DNA of 64,000 bases from Thermococcus sp. 4557 (GTDB lineage: Archaea; Methanobacteriota_B; Thermococci; Thermococcales; Thermococcaceae). The stretch spans positions 992,001 to 1,056,000 of the forward strand of contig NC_015865.1 of the NCBI RefSeq assembly GCF_000221185.1. Reading direction: 5' to 3'. The notes beneath the pieces were generated by a model. It was not told the origin of the DNA. It did no database searches and was given only the letters and a program-made list of their open reading frames with translations. Position numbers and translations under genes: made by a program. This document shows, one piece after another, positions 51,847 to 59,767 of this stretch (positions within the stretch are counted from its first letter, which is position 1; each line of letters starts with the position of its first letter).

Positions 51847-52383
51847 ATGAAAAAGATAATCGGACTATTCGTCCTTATAGCAGGACTACTGATAGCGGTC
51901 ACCGCCAGCAGCGCAAACTTCGCTTACTTTGAGGCCGACAGGAACATTCACATTCAGGTCGTCCCCGACGACAATGAGCTCATTGACCTCAGGCCAATCC
52001 AGCCCTACGCGTACATCAACGACAACGGAATGCTCGTCATAGACCTCAGCCACAACAACGGAAACTGGGAAGAGGGATTCGGCGAGGGCGTCAGCCCGAA
52101 CAGCACCTACGTGTTCGAGGAAGTCTTCGGCGTGAGCAACGACCTCTGGGAGCAGACCCCGATATGTATGGAGATCACCTACACCGGTGGCGACGAGGTC
52201 ACTTTCTTTGAGGGCGACTACGTGCCCGGCCAGACCGTTGGCAGCAACCACCTGTTTGTTACCATAATGCCCGGCGACGTTGTTAAGATCGGTATGATCA
52301 TCAACACCACCGGAATCAGCGCACCCAACTCACTGGACGGCCAGATCCACTTCGATGCCACAGCCGGTGAGTGCCAGAGCTGA
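51847..52383 (+). CDS. DUF1102/TasA-like secreted fibre-type protein 2
   Basis: 178 residues, paralogue of the preceding protein (VVPDDNELIDL, PYAYINDNGMLVID, SPNSTYVFEEVFGVSN). Signal peptide 1-23 ending SSA. One Cys in a central strand (PICMEI) and one at the end (GECQS). Five bases separate it from gene 1. A hairpin and T-tract follow its stop. Confidence 0.82.
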   Translation: MKKIIGLFVLIAGLLIAVTASSANFAYFEADRNIHIQVVPDDNELIDLRPIQPYAYINDNGMLVIDLSHNNGNWEEGFGEGVSPNSTYVFEEVFGVSNDLWEQTPICMEITYTGGDEVTFFEGDYVPGQTVGSNHLFVTIMPGDVVKIGMIINTTGISAPNSLDGQIHFDATAGECQS

Positions 52384-52407
52384 TTAGGCTGGTAGAACTT
52401 TCATTGT

Positions 52408-52428
52408 GGAGCGTTTGCTCCTCTTTTT
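52408..52428 (+). terminator. hairpin plus T5 within the fibre operon
   Basis: GGAGC-GTTT-GCTCC followed by TCTTTTT, 25 bases after the stop of fibre gene 2 and before fibre gene 3. It looks like a partial terminator that would lower expression of the downstream peptidase genes. Confidence 0.55.
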
Positions 52429-52451
52429 AGATTCTTCGAGGGGGAAGAGAG

Positions 52452-52961
52452 ATGGGGACAAAGACAGAAGTCATTGCAGGCATTGGAATCATGATAATTC
52501 TGCTCATAGGAGTTGGAGGACTCCATTCCTCCGGCCCGATCACGGTAGTTTATGCGACCCCCGATGGGGAAGAGTTCTCTTTGGATTCCCCCTCCCCCCC
52601 GTATTCATACCTGGATAACGGTGTTCTTGTAATCGATATATCACCGGACAGCCCGTTCTATCCTGGAGAAGGGGACGGACTGAGCGTTAACAGTACTTAC
52701 GTTTTTGATGGGGTTTTCATGATAGAGAACAACCAGAGCGAGACAGGTTACGATACAATATGCGTGAGGATAAGCTCGGACTCCCCGAACCTGGGGTTCT
52801 TTGAGGGAGCCTTTGGCGGAAGCTGGGCGGACGTCATCGAGGTCACCCTCGGGGCGGACGAGAGTGCGGAGATAGGTATGAGGGTGAACACCACCGGGCT
52901 TGGGCTCGGGGATTACATGAGTGAAATAACCATAGAGGCCTGGGGAGGAAGCTGCGGATGA
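52452..52961 (+). CDS. DUF1102/TasA-like secreted protein 3
   Basis: 169 residues, more divergent paralogue: hydrophobic N terminus (about 7-24), YSYLDNGVLVIDIS, SVNSTYVFDGVFMIEN, and a terminal Cys (GSCG). The N-terminal strand VVYATPDGEEFSL replaces the VVPDD motif. Possibly a minor, tip or anchoring subunit. ATG 52452 after GGGGGAAGAGAG. Overlaps the peptidase gene by four bases. Confidence 0.78.
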   Translation: MGTKTEVIAGIGIMIILLIGVGGLHSSGPITVVYATPDGEEFSLDSPSPPYSYLDNGVLVIDISPDSPFYPGEGDGLSVNSTYVFDGVFMIENNQSETGYDTICVRISSDSPNLGFFEGAFGGSWADVIEVTLGADESAEIGMRVNTTGLGLGDYMSEITIEAWGGSCG

Positions 52962-54022
52962 ATACCCTCGTGGAGTACGCGGTCCTCGCGGTTCTCGGAG
53001 TGCTGGTCATAGGTTCTCTCGCAGGAGCCCTTCTTGACAGGCCAGTTTTCATGTCCTACGCTTACTCGGGGAGCATGACGCCCACCATAGACAAGGGCGA
53101 CCTGTTCTTCATCAACCCCCTGGCGAGAAACCCCGACGTCGGTGACGTCATAGTGTTCAAGGTGGGAAGCACGTGGACCGTCCACAGGGTGGTCGCGATA
53201 ACCGAAGAAGGGTATATAACGAGGGGCGATAACAACGTGGCCAGCGACCAGCAGAGCCACAACATACCCCCGATAAAGAAAGATCAGATCGGGGGGACTG
53301 TAATAGCTCCAGGCGGTCACGTGATAACCGTGCCGAAGGTCGGCAACTACCTCGAGAGCGGCCTCTCGGACAGGGGCAAGATACTCGTGGGAGCCCTTCT
53401 GATAGTCGTCGGGATACTTGCCTTCGGGGGCGGTGAGGCGGCAAGAACGGGAAGGAGAAAGAGGTTCTTTACCGTGAAGTTCAGGACGCTCTTCATGCTC
53501 GCCTCAGTGTTCCTGCTGCTGATGGTTGCCATATCCATCTTCGTCTCATGGGAGGTCATACCGATAGAGTACTCGGTAACGTCCGCAGGAGGGGCAAGGG
53601 AGGGCTGGTATCAGCCAGGGGAAGAGTTCCAGACCGAGGTTACGGTGAAGAACAACAACCTGTACCCGATGAGGTACTACGTCTCCGCCCCGGAGCCCGT
53701 CACCAAAATCTCGAGTGAGGAGTTCGGCCTGCCGCGGGGAGGCGAGGAGGACTTCACGGTCACCATAGTGGCACCAAAGAAAACGACCGTGTACTCCACC
53801 AAGGTCAGGGTGAACGCGTATCCACCCCTGCTCCCGGGCTCCGTGATGGACGCCCTCTACGAGGTGCACCCGATGGTACCCCTGCTGGCGATCCTTGCAG
53901 TCATTTCGGCTTTCCTCGGAGCGATGTACGTACTCTCGGGGATAGGGAACGAAGACATTGTTAGAATCAGAAAAAGGAGGCATTCCAAACACAGGGGAAT
54001 ACCGGAGGTGTTTAAGGTATGA
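52958..54022 (+). CDS. SipW-like signal peptidase I with extra extracellular domain
   Basis: 354 residues. The peptidase unit (1-145) has an N-terminal anchor and the archaeal/ER-type catalytic residues: Ser39 in YSGSM, His76 in VHRVV, Asp91 in RGDNN. Then come a membrane helix (about 140-160), another (175-200), an Ig-like extracellular domain (about 205-300) and a last helix (about 307-330). SipW in Bacillus matures TasA; the linkage to three TasA-like genes suggests the same job. ATGA overlaps join it to both neighbours. Confidence 0.87.
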   Translation: MNTLVEYAVLAVLGVLVIGSLAGALLDRPVFMSYAYSGSMTPTIDKGDLFFINPLARNPDVGDVIVFKVGSTWTVHRVVAITEEGYITRGDNNVASDQQSHNIPPIKKDQIGGTVIAPGGHVITVPKVGNYLESGLSDRGKILVGALLIVVGILAFGGGEAARTGRRKRFFTVKFRTLFMLASVFLLLMVAISIFVSWEVIPIEYSVTSAGGAREGWYQPGEEFQTEVTVKNNNLYPMRYYVSAPEPVTKISSEEFGLPRGGEEDFTVTIVAPKKTTVYSTKVRVNAYPPLLPGSVMDALYEVHPMVPLLAILAVISAFLGAMYVLSGIGNEDIVRIRKRRHSKHRGIPEVFKV

Positions 54023-55395
54023 GAGGGATCATTGCAGTACTAATAACAATCGCACTAGCGTCACTGGTTATCGTCAGCTCAAGCGGGACTTTCGTAAGCT
54101 TCGGCGCCACCAGGGAGGTAAAAGTCCAGGTGGTACCGCACGAACAGGAGTACCTCGGCTTCGACTGCGAAGACGGGTACGCTGCGGTCATTGAGGTCAA
54201 TACCAATTCAGAGCTTGACTTCGACGCACTGACCGTTAGAAACTACCTCAACGACATGAAGGACGTCACTATCACGCTCCATCCCGACTACTCGGGACTT
54301 CCAGCGGAGGTCACGATGTTCATAGAGACGGAGGACGGTGCGGCGAGAACCCTTGCGTCCGAGGAGGAATACACTTTCTTCGGAAACGTAACCGTGGGGA
54401 ACGCGGAACCGGGGGAGTATATAATCCCGGTCGATATGTACGCAACATGGAACGGCGGGGACGCATCGATATCCACCTGCCCCATAAAGCTGATCATCAA
54501 GGGCGGACCCACCATAGAGAAGGAGCTCCTGAGCGGACCGCTTGAGCTTCCAACGCACACGTACGCGGAGTGGACGTTCAGAATCACCGTGACGAACCCC
54601 GGAGAGGAGCAGACGCTTACGATAAAGGACGTGATCCCGGGAGAGTTCGAGATAGAGTCCATAGACCCGAGCGCCGGAACCTACACTGTAACACAGACCG
54701 GGGCGGCGCACCACATCACCTGGGAGGTTCACCTCGGGGCCGGTGAGAGCGCCCACATGAACGTGACGGTATACACCAAACTCAACCCTGCCGGCAAGCA
54801 GGAGTTCACTTCCTGCGGGGACTACATCCTGAACGAGGGAGCCGAGCTGGTGGAATACGGCATCACCAGCGAGAGCATAACCGTCCACGCGACCTGCGAA
54901 GGGGGCGGAGACTGCGACCTGTGCATAATGAACCGCTGGATCAGCGGGGTTAGACACCTCCCCAGAAACACCCCGGCCGACTACCACACCAGGATCATAG
55001 TAAAGAACCGGGGAGACGAGAGAGACCTGGTCGTGACCCAGTATGTCGGCTCCCAATTCACCTTGGTAAACAACATCCCGACGAAGGGTACAGTTTCGAC
55101 GGAGGTTCTGCCTAACGGGAAAACGCGCGTTACCTGGACACTCCACCTGGCCCACAACGAGGTCGCCAGACTCAACCTCTATGAACACACGGACGGAATC
55201 TACACCCACTCACACAGGTACGTTATGCTGGTCAGCACCCCATGCGTTGCAGGATGTGAATGTCATGGCTGCGCCAAGTACGTTTACGTCTACGCGTGCG
55301 GCTGCCACGCCGGCAGAGACGCTCCGGAGGCACCGGACGTCTACGAAGACACTGAAATCGAATCTGACTGTTGCACGGAGGCATGTGAAGGATGA
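54019..55395 (+). CDS. large secreted Cys-rich protein with TasA-like N terminus
   Basis: 458 residues. Signal peptide, then TFVSFGATREVKVQVVPHEQEYL, echoing the fibre proteins' start, and several Ig-like or DUF11-like beta domains (about 150-270 and 300-390). The C-terminal third has 12 of the 15 cysteines, including CEGGGDCDLC and a CVAGCECHGC cluster, suggesting disulfide bonding or metal binding. It may cap, cross-link or anchor the fibre. Overlaps both flanking genes by four bases. Confidence 0.75.
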   Translation: MRGIIAVLITIALASLVIVSSSGTFVSFGATREVKVQVVPHEQEYLGFDCEDGYAAVIEVNTNSELDFDALTVRNYLNDMKDVTITLHPDYSGLPAEVTMFIETEDGAARTLASEEEYTFFGNVTVGNAEPGEYIIPVDMYATWNGGDASISTCPIKLIIKGGPTIEKELLSGPLELPTHTYAEWTFRITVTNPGEEQTLTIKDVIPGEFEIESIDPSAGTYTVTQTGAAHHITWEVHLGAGESAHMNVTVYTKLNPAGKQEFTSCGDYILNEGAELVEYGITSESITVHATCEGGGDCDLCIMNRWISGVRHLPRNTPADYHTRIIVKNRGDERDLVVTQYVGSQFTLVNNIPTKGTVSTEVLPNGKTRVTWTLHLAHNEVARLNLYEHTDGIYTHSHRYVMLVSTPCVAGCECHGCAKYVYVYACGCHAGRDAPEAPDVYEDTEIESDCCTEACEG

Positions 55396-56414
55396 ATAAA
55401 GAAGGCATTACAAAATTTATCAGAAGGAAGGAAGTGCTGGGGATATTCCTGGTGCTCTTCATAGTTTTCGGGTTTTATTCCGTGAAGCTCATGAGCGCAA
55501 GCCCGTACATGGTCACCACGCATAAGATAGGAACGTATCGGGAAGAGGGAACGCTGAAACACGAGGCATACCTCGAACCCAATGATCTCTACGGGTACAG
55601 ATTGACAATGGACAACTACCCGATACCGCTGGTCGATCGGTTCCTGCTGACGTACAACTACAGGTCACAGCCGCCCCTGAGCGAGGGGTCGTACCACATC
55701 GTCGTGAAGGCCGAGTACTACGTGAACAAAGGCAACGAGGAGATAATCCTCTGGGAGGAACCGCTCTTTGACGAGAGGGGAAACCTGACGGACGGCGGAT
55801 TCAGCGCGGAGTACGTTCTGGACATGAAGGGCTTCGAGAACACGAGCAAAAGGATCTCCAACGAACTGGGTGTGAAGAGGCTGAAGAACAGGATAACCAT
55901 TGAGACCACAGTGACGGGCACCGGAAGCGTCGGCGGCAGGGAGATAAGGGAGAACTTCGACCACACCGTCGAACTCGTTAGGGACTCAACGGCAGAGCTT
56001 TACTACTTCACGGACACCAGCAAGGCGGAGAAGAGAGCGCTCACCGAGACGGTAAGGACGGAGAAGGATGCAAGCGTTCTTGGCATAACAAGCGACCTTG
56101 GAACGGCCCAAACCGTCACCACGGTGCTGGCACTGCTGATGCTGATACCCCTGCTCGGCTACGTTTACACATCAAGGGCCCCCAAGGACGAGCTGTCGAA
56201 GATAAGGCCCTACGTGGTCAAAGGAGCTCCGGGCCCAGTTGAGAAGGTCGTTGAGCTCAAGACCCCCAAAGACCTGGAGACGACCTTTGAGCTCATAGAC
56301 AAGCCAATCCTGCACTACATAGAGGGAGACGAGGAAGTCTACGCAATAATCGACGATGGGGTATCATACGAGTACAGGAAGCCCCTGCCAGGGGAAGGGA
56401 AGGAGGCCAACTGA
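55392..56414 (+). CDS. DUF5305-type membrane protein
   Basis: 340 residues. An N-terminal membrane helix (about 15-33), an extracellular beta-rich domain (35-230) of the DUF5305 type (YRLTMDNYPIPLVDRFLLTYNY region), a second helix (about 240-260) and a cytoplasmic tail (260-340). It is common next to archaeal SipW-like peptidases. Likely assembly partner or membrane anchor. The last gene of the operon; a T6 tract follows at 56435-56440. Confidence 0.78.
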   Translation: MNKEGITKFIRRKEVLGIFLVLFIVFGFYSVKLMSASPYMVTTHKIGTYREEGTLKHEAYLEPNDLYGYRLTMDNYPIPLVDRFLLTYNYRSQPPLSEGSYHIVVKAEYYVNKGNEEIILWEEPLFDERGNLTDGGFSAEYVLDMKGFENTSKRISNELGVKRLKNRITIETTVTGTGSVGGREIRENFDHTVELVRDSTAELYYFTDTSKAEKRALTETVRTEKDASVLGITSDLGTAQTVTTVLALLMLIPLLGYVYTSRAPKDELSKIRPYVVKGAPGPVEKVVELKTPKDLETTFELIDKPILHYIEGDEEVYAIIDDGVSYEYRKPLPGEGKEAN

Positions 56415-56434
56415 GGCCTTTCCCTTTCTCCCGC

Positions 56435-56440
56435 TTTTTT
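56435..56440 (+). terminator. T6 tract ending the fibre operon
   Basis: Six T after a pyrimidine-rich stretch, 20 bases past the DUF5305 stop. Confidence 0.45.
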
Positions 56441-56523
56441 CCGATTTCCTTTAACCAAAACTTTAAAAGCCCTATTCGAAAGCCTAAGCTAGAGGTTCTT
56501 AAAGAGGTAAGAGGTGGTTAGAG

Positions 56524-57060
56524 ATGAACCCGTTCCACGAGCTTGAGCCCGGACCGGAGGTTCCAGAGGTCGTTTACGCTCTCATAGAGATTCCGAAGGG
56601 AAGCAGGAACAAGTACGAGCTCGACAAGAAGACCGGCCTTATAAAGCTCGACAGAGTGCTCTACAGCCCGTTCTTCTACCCGGTGGACTACGGAATAATC
56701 CCGCAGACCTGGTACGACGACGGCGACCCCTTCGACATCATGGTCATCATGCGCGAGCCGGTTTACCCGCTCACCCTCATAGAGGCGAGACCGATAGGCA
56801 TCATGAAGATGGAGGACAGCGGCGACAAGGACTGGAAGGTCCTCGCCGTCCCCGTTGAGGACCCGTACTTCGACGACTGGAAGGACATAGACGACGTCCC
56901 TAAGGCCTTCCTCGACGAGGTTGCCCACTTCTTCCAGCGCTACAAGGAGCTCCAGGGCAAGGTCACCCAGATAGAGGGCTGGGGCAACGCCGAGGAGGCC
57001 AAGAAAGAAATCCTCCGCGCCATCGAGCTCTACAAGGAGAAGTTCGGCAAGAAGGAGTGA
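56524..57060 (+). CDS. ppa: inorganic pyrophosphatase (family I)
   Basis: 178 residues. Soluble family I enzyme that hydrolyses pyrophosphate. Signature region with the metal-binding Asp residues: [11 protein letters not shown] near 62-72, with [11 protein letters not shown] near 22 and KDWKVLAVP near 101. GAGGTGG precedes the ATG. Single gene with its own promoter (AACTTTAAAAG at about 56458). Confidence 0.97.
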   Translation: MNPFHELEPGPEVPEVVYALIEIPKGSRNKYELDKKTGLIKLDRVLYSPFFYPVDYGIIPQTWYDDGDPFDIMVIMREPVYPLTLIEARPIGIMKMEDSGDKDWKVLAVPVEDPYFDDWKDIDDVPKAFLDEVAHFFQRYKELQGKVTQIEGWGNAEEAKKEILRAIELYKEKFGKKE

Positions 57061-57097
57061 TTTCTTTTCCCTCTTATTCCCGCAAGGAGGTTAAGGC

Positions 57098-57658
57098 ATG
57101 TACAAGCTCCTCAAGATTAAGGACGTCGTTAGGATTCCGCCCAGGATGTTCACGATGGAGCCCAAGGAGGCCGCAAAGCTCGTCCTCCGCGAGACCTACG
57201 AGGGCATCTACGACCGCGACGAGGGAGTCGTCCTCGCGATCCTCGACGTCGATGAGATAGGACAGGGCGTCATCGTTCCGGGAGACGGGGCCACTTACCA
57301 CGAGGTCGTCTTCAACGTCCTCGTCTGGAAGCCGGAGATGCACGAGGTCGTTGAGGGCGAGGTCATAGACGTCGCCCCGTACGGTGCCTTCATCAGGATA
57401 GGCCCGATGGACGGTCTCGTTCACATCAGTCAGCTCATGGACGACTACGTCGTCTTCGACGAGAAGAACAAGCAGTTCATCGGCAAGGAGACCAACAGGA
57501 TCCTCAAGCTCGGCGACGAGGCGAGGGCGAGGATAATAGCGGTAAGCGTCAAGAGCCGCGTCATCAGGGAGAACAAGATAGGCCTCACCATGCGCCAGCC
57601 GGGCCTCGGAAAGAGGGACTGGGTTGAGAAGGAAAAGCGCAGGGAGGCTGAGGAGTAA
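57098..57658 (+). CDS. rpo7: RNA polymerase subunit Rpo7 (RpoE')
   Basis: 186 residues. Stalk subunit with an N-terminal RNP-like half (1-80) and a C-terminal S1/OB domain (VVEGEVIDVAPYGAFIRIGPMDGLVHISQL). It is needed for open-complex formation with Rpo4. ATG 57098 follows AAGGAGG. Followed directly by Spt4 (stop and start overlap by one base). Confidence 0.97.
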   Translation: MYKLLKIKDVVRIPPRMFTMEPKEAAKLVLRETYEGIYDRDEGVVLAILDVDEIGQGVIVPGDGATYHEVVFNVLVWKPEMHEVVEGEVIDVAPYGAFIRIGPMDGLVHISQLMDDYVVFDEKNKQFIGKETNRILKLGDEARARIIAVSVKSRVIRENKIGLTMRQPGLGKRDWVEKEKRREAEE

Positions 57659-57846
57659 TGGCGAAGGAGCGCGCCTGCAGGCACTGCCACTACATAACGA
57701 CCGAGGACCGCTGCCCGGTCTGCGGCAGCAGGGACCTCAGCGATGAGTGGTTCGACCTCGTCATAATCACCGAGCCCGAGAAGTCGAGGATAGCGCAGAA
57801 GCTGGGAGTCGAGGTCCCAGGAAAGTACGCCATAAGGGTTAGATGA
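57658..57846 (+). CDS. spt4: transcription elongation factor Spt4 (RpoE'')
   Basis: 62 residues. Zinc-binding partner of Spt5: CRHC near 7-10 and CPVC near 19-22. The C-terminal [14 protein letters not shown] is family-typical. Coupled to Rpo7 and the kinase gene by 1- and 4-base overlaps. Confidence 0.97.
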   Translation: MAKERACRHCHYITTEDRCPVCGSRDLSDEWFDLVIITEPEKSRIAQKLGVEVPGKYAIRVR

Positions 57847-58376
57847 TGAGGTTCGTACTCACCCCAGAGCTCAGAAGGGAACTCAAAGACCCCCTCGGGG
57901 AGCTCATCCGGGGGGAGCTTCCCGAGCCGTACATCAGGCTCAAGGGTGAGCTTGAGCGGGCCGGGCACGTCGTCACTGTAGGCGACGTCGTCACGGAGAA
58001 CGTCCTCAAGCTCGGGATAAGGCCGAGCATAGCCATATACGACCACAGAACCAAAAGACACGAGTACAATCCGGATATCGAGACGGGTTCGGTCGTGATG
58101 ACCGTCCAGAACCCCCCCGGAACCATAACGAAAGCTTTATTAAACGCAATCAGAAAGGGCTTTGGACTGGCCGCGAGGGGCAGGCGTGTTTACATAAAGG
58201 TGTACGGAGAGGAGGACCTGGCGGCGATTCCCGCCGTGCTCTACGCCCCCGAGGGCACTCTCGTGCTCTACGGCCAGCCGGACGAGGGAGTAGTGCTTAT
58301 AAAGGTAACACCCGAATGCAAGCTCAAGTGTGGAAAGCTCATGTCGAAGATGGAGGTGATTCACGATGGAGATTAA
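57843..58376 (+). CDS. GTP-dependent dephospho-CoA kinase (DUF359)
   Basis: 177 residues. The last step of CoA synthesis in Thermococcales, shown for the T. kodakarensis homologue, located in the same rpo7-spt4 neighbourhood. Conserved GDVVTENVL (about 50), [11 protein letters not shown] near 67 and the acidic/basic VQNPPGTIT near 94. Overlaps spt4 by four and S24e by 11 bases. Confidence 0.92.
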   Translation: MMRFVLTPELRRELKDPLGELIRGELPEPYIRLKGELERAGHVVTVGDVVTENVLKLGIRPSIAIYDHRTKRHEYNPDIETGSVVMTVQNPPGTITKALLNAIRKGFGLAARGRRVYIKVYGEEDLAAIPAVLYAPEGTLVLYGQPDEGVVLIKVTPECKLKCGKLMSKMEVIHDGD

Positions 58377-58662
58377 GGTTACCGAGATAAGGGAGAACAA
58401 GCTCCTCGGAAGGAAGGAGATATACTTCGATGTCATCCACGAGGGAGAGGCCACCCCGAGCAGGGCCGACGTCAAGGGCAAGCTCGTTGCCATGCTCGAC
58501 CTCAACCCGGAGACCGTGGTTCTCCAGTACATAAGGAGCTACTTCGGTAGCCGCGTCAGCAGGGGCTACGCCAAGGCCTACGAGAGCAGGGAGAGGATGC
58601 TCTACATCGAGCCGGAATACATCCTCGTTAGGGACGGCCTGATTCAGAAGGAGGAGGAGTGA
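58366..58662 (+). CDS. rps24e: 30S ribosomal protein S24e
   Basis: 98 residues. Typical start ([19 protein letters not shown]) and the [16 protein letters not shown] block. It begins within the end of the kinase gene, indicating a single operon. Confidence 0.96.
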   Translation: MEIKVTEIRENKLLGRKEIYFDVIHEGEATPSRADVKGKLVAMLDLNPETVVLQYIRSYFGSRVSRGYAKAYESRERMLYIEPEYILVRDGLIQKEEE

Positions 58663-58672
58663 GGTGGTTTAG

Positions 58673-58846
58673 ATGGCTAAGGGCAAGAAGACCAGCCAGA
58701 AGTGGAAGCTCTACGAGGTTCAGGGCGGAAAGGTCAAGAGGAAGGGCAAGTTCTGCCCGCGCTGCGGTCCGGGCGTCTTCATGGCCGAGCACAAGGACCG
58801 CTGGAGCTGCGGCCGCTGCGGCTACACCGAGTGGAAGAGGAAGTGA
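58673..58846 (+). CDS. rps27ae: 30S ribosomal protein S27ae
   Basis: 57 residues. A zinc ribbon with CPRCG (about 28-32) and CGRCG (about 46-50) and a basic N terminus ([16 protein letters not shown]). GAGGTGG precedes the ATG, 10 bases after S24e. Too short for a 60-residue cutoff but unmistakable. Confidence 0.95.
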   Translation: MAKGKKTSQKWKLYEVQGGKVKRKGKFCPRCGPGVFMAEHKDRWSCGRCGYTEWKRK

Positions 58847-58917
58847 TTCCTCTCCTTTCTCAGGCTTTTCTACATCCCTTAAGGTTAACCTCAAAAGGAC
58901 GTTGCGGTAGATGTACC

Positions 58918-59508
58918 ATGCCAACATACTACGGCATCGAGCTCAAGCTCCACCCCCAGGTCTACGAGCCGGCCGAGGACACGTTCCTTCTGGCGGAGAA
59001 CCTCGCGGTTAGGAAAGGAGATACCGCCCTCGACGTTGGAACGGGCACGGGACTTATAGCCCTCCTGATGGCAAGAAAAGCCCGCTCCGTCCTGGGAGTT
59101 GACATCAATCCGCTGGCCGTTGAGCTGGCGGGGGAGAACGCCCTTTTGAACGGCATCAAAAACGTCGAGTTTCGCGTGAGCGACCTGTTTGAGAGAGTCG
59201 AGGGGAAGTTCGACGTGATAACCTTCAACGCCCCCTACCTGCCCGGCGAGCCGGAGGAGCCGATAGACCTGGCGCTGGTTGGCGGCGAGAGGGGGAGGGA
59301 GGTTCTCGACAGGTTCATCCAGGAAGTTCCGAGATACCTCAAACCCGGCGGAACCGTCCAGATAGTCCAGAGCTCGATAACAGGGGTGGAAGAAACGCTG
59401 AGAAGGCTGGAAAAAGCCGGACTGAGGGGAAAAATAGCCGCTAGGGTGCACGTCTTTTTTGAGGACATAGTGCTGATAAACGCCACTACGCAAGGCGGTG
59501 ACGTTTGA
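58918..59508 (+). CDS. HemK/Mtq2-like N5-glutamine methyltransferase
   Basis: 196 residues. Family start YEPAEDTFLLAENL (about 16-29), SAM motif DVGTGTGLIALLMA (about 40-53), GVDINPLAV near 61 and the catalytic loop, read here as NAPYLPG (about 103-109) instead of the usual NPPY. Eukaryotic and archaeal relatives methylate release factor aRF1 or other proteins with Trm112. There is no ribosome site before ATG 58918, so it may be leaderless. The Pro-to-Ala change in the loop is notable. Confidence 0.85.
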   Translation: MPTYYGIELKLHPQVYEPAEDTFLLAENLAVRKGDTALDVGTGTGLIALLMARKARSVLGVDINPLAVELAGENALLNGIKNVEFRVSDLFERVEGKFDVITFNAPYLPGEPEEPIDLALVGGERGREVLDRFIQEVPRYLKPGGTVQIVQSSITGVEETLRRLEKAGLRGKIAARVHVFFEDIVLINATTQGGDV

Positions 59509-59623
59509 TCTCAAAGAGGAGCTTCACCTTTGGCCTCTCAGGGAAGCCCACGTCCTCCTCGAAGAAGTCTATTTCAATCTCCCTTGCCTTAATCTCCTGG
59601 CGCGGTTTTATGTTTCCGAACAT
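59486..59623 (-). CDS. 45-residue leaderless small protein (proposed)
   Basis: Unlisted small ORF of charged composition: start MFGNIKPRQEIKAREIEIDF, end LLFEIKRHRLA. Evidence: ATG 59623 sits exactly about 26 bases from the centre of a TATA-like ACTTTAAAAG (59644-59653 on -), as expected for a leaderless mRNA, and the codons show the GC3 bias of neighbours. Its 3' end overlaps the HemK-like gene by 23 bases. No function suggested. Confidence 0.55.
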   Translation of the reverse strand: MFGNIKPRQEIKAREIEIDFFEEDVGFPERPKVKLLFEIKRHRLA

Positions 59624-59753
59624 GGAGGTAGAATCAACGGGCAGCTTTTAAAGTTTTCGCACATTGCCGAAGTATTTTTCGACAATAAAATATCCCGCAC
59701 CCGACCCATCACCTTTTTAAAAGGCTCGTTCAAAGCCAACCCAGAGAGAGGAA

Positions 59754-59767
59754 TTAGGTGAGGCTAA
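59754..59767. promoter_or_regulatory. TTAGG-TGAG-GCTAA box at the taw1 start
   Basis: One base off the symmetric TTAGG-N4-CCTAA and close to bacterial DtxR/IdeR boxes. It also contains the ribosome site GGTGAGG and ends at the first base of the ATG, so the resemblance could be coincidental. The TATA is TTTTTAAAAG near 59713-59723. Confidence 0.4.

Noticed and set aside
59498-59761. 87-codon + strand frame after the HemK-like gene
   Set aside because: Low-complexity composition, no ribosome site, and it ends in the taw1 promoter; the - strand 45-codon frame is better supported.
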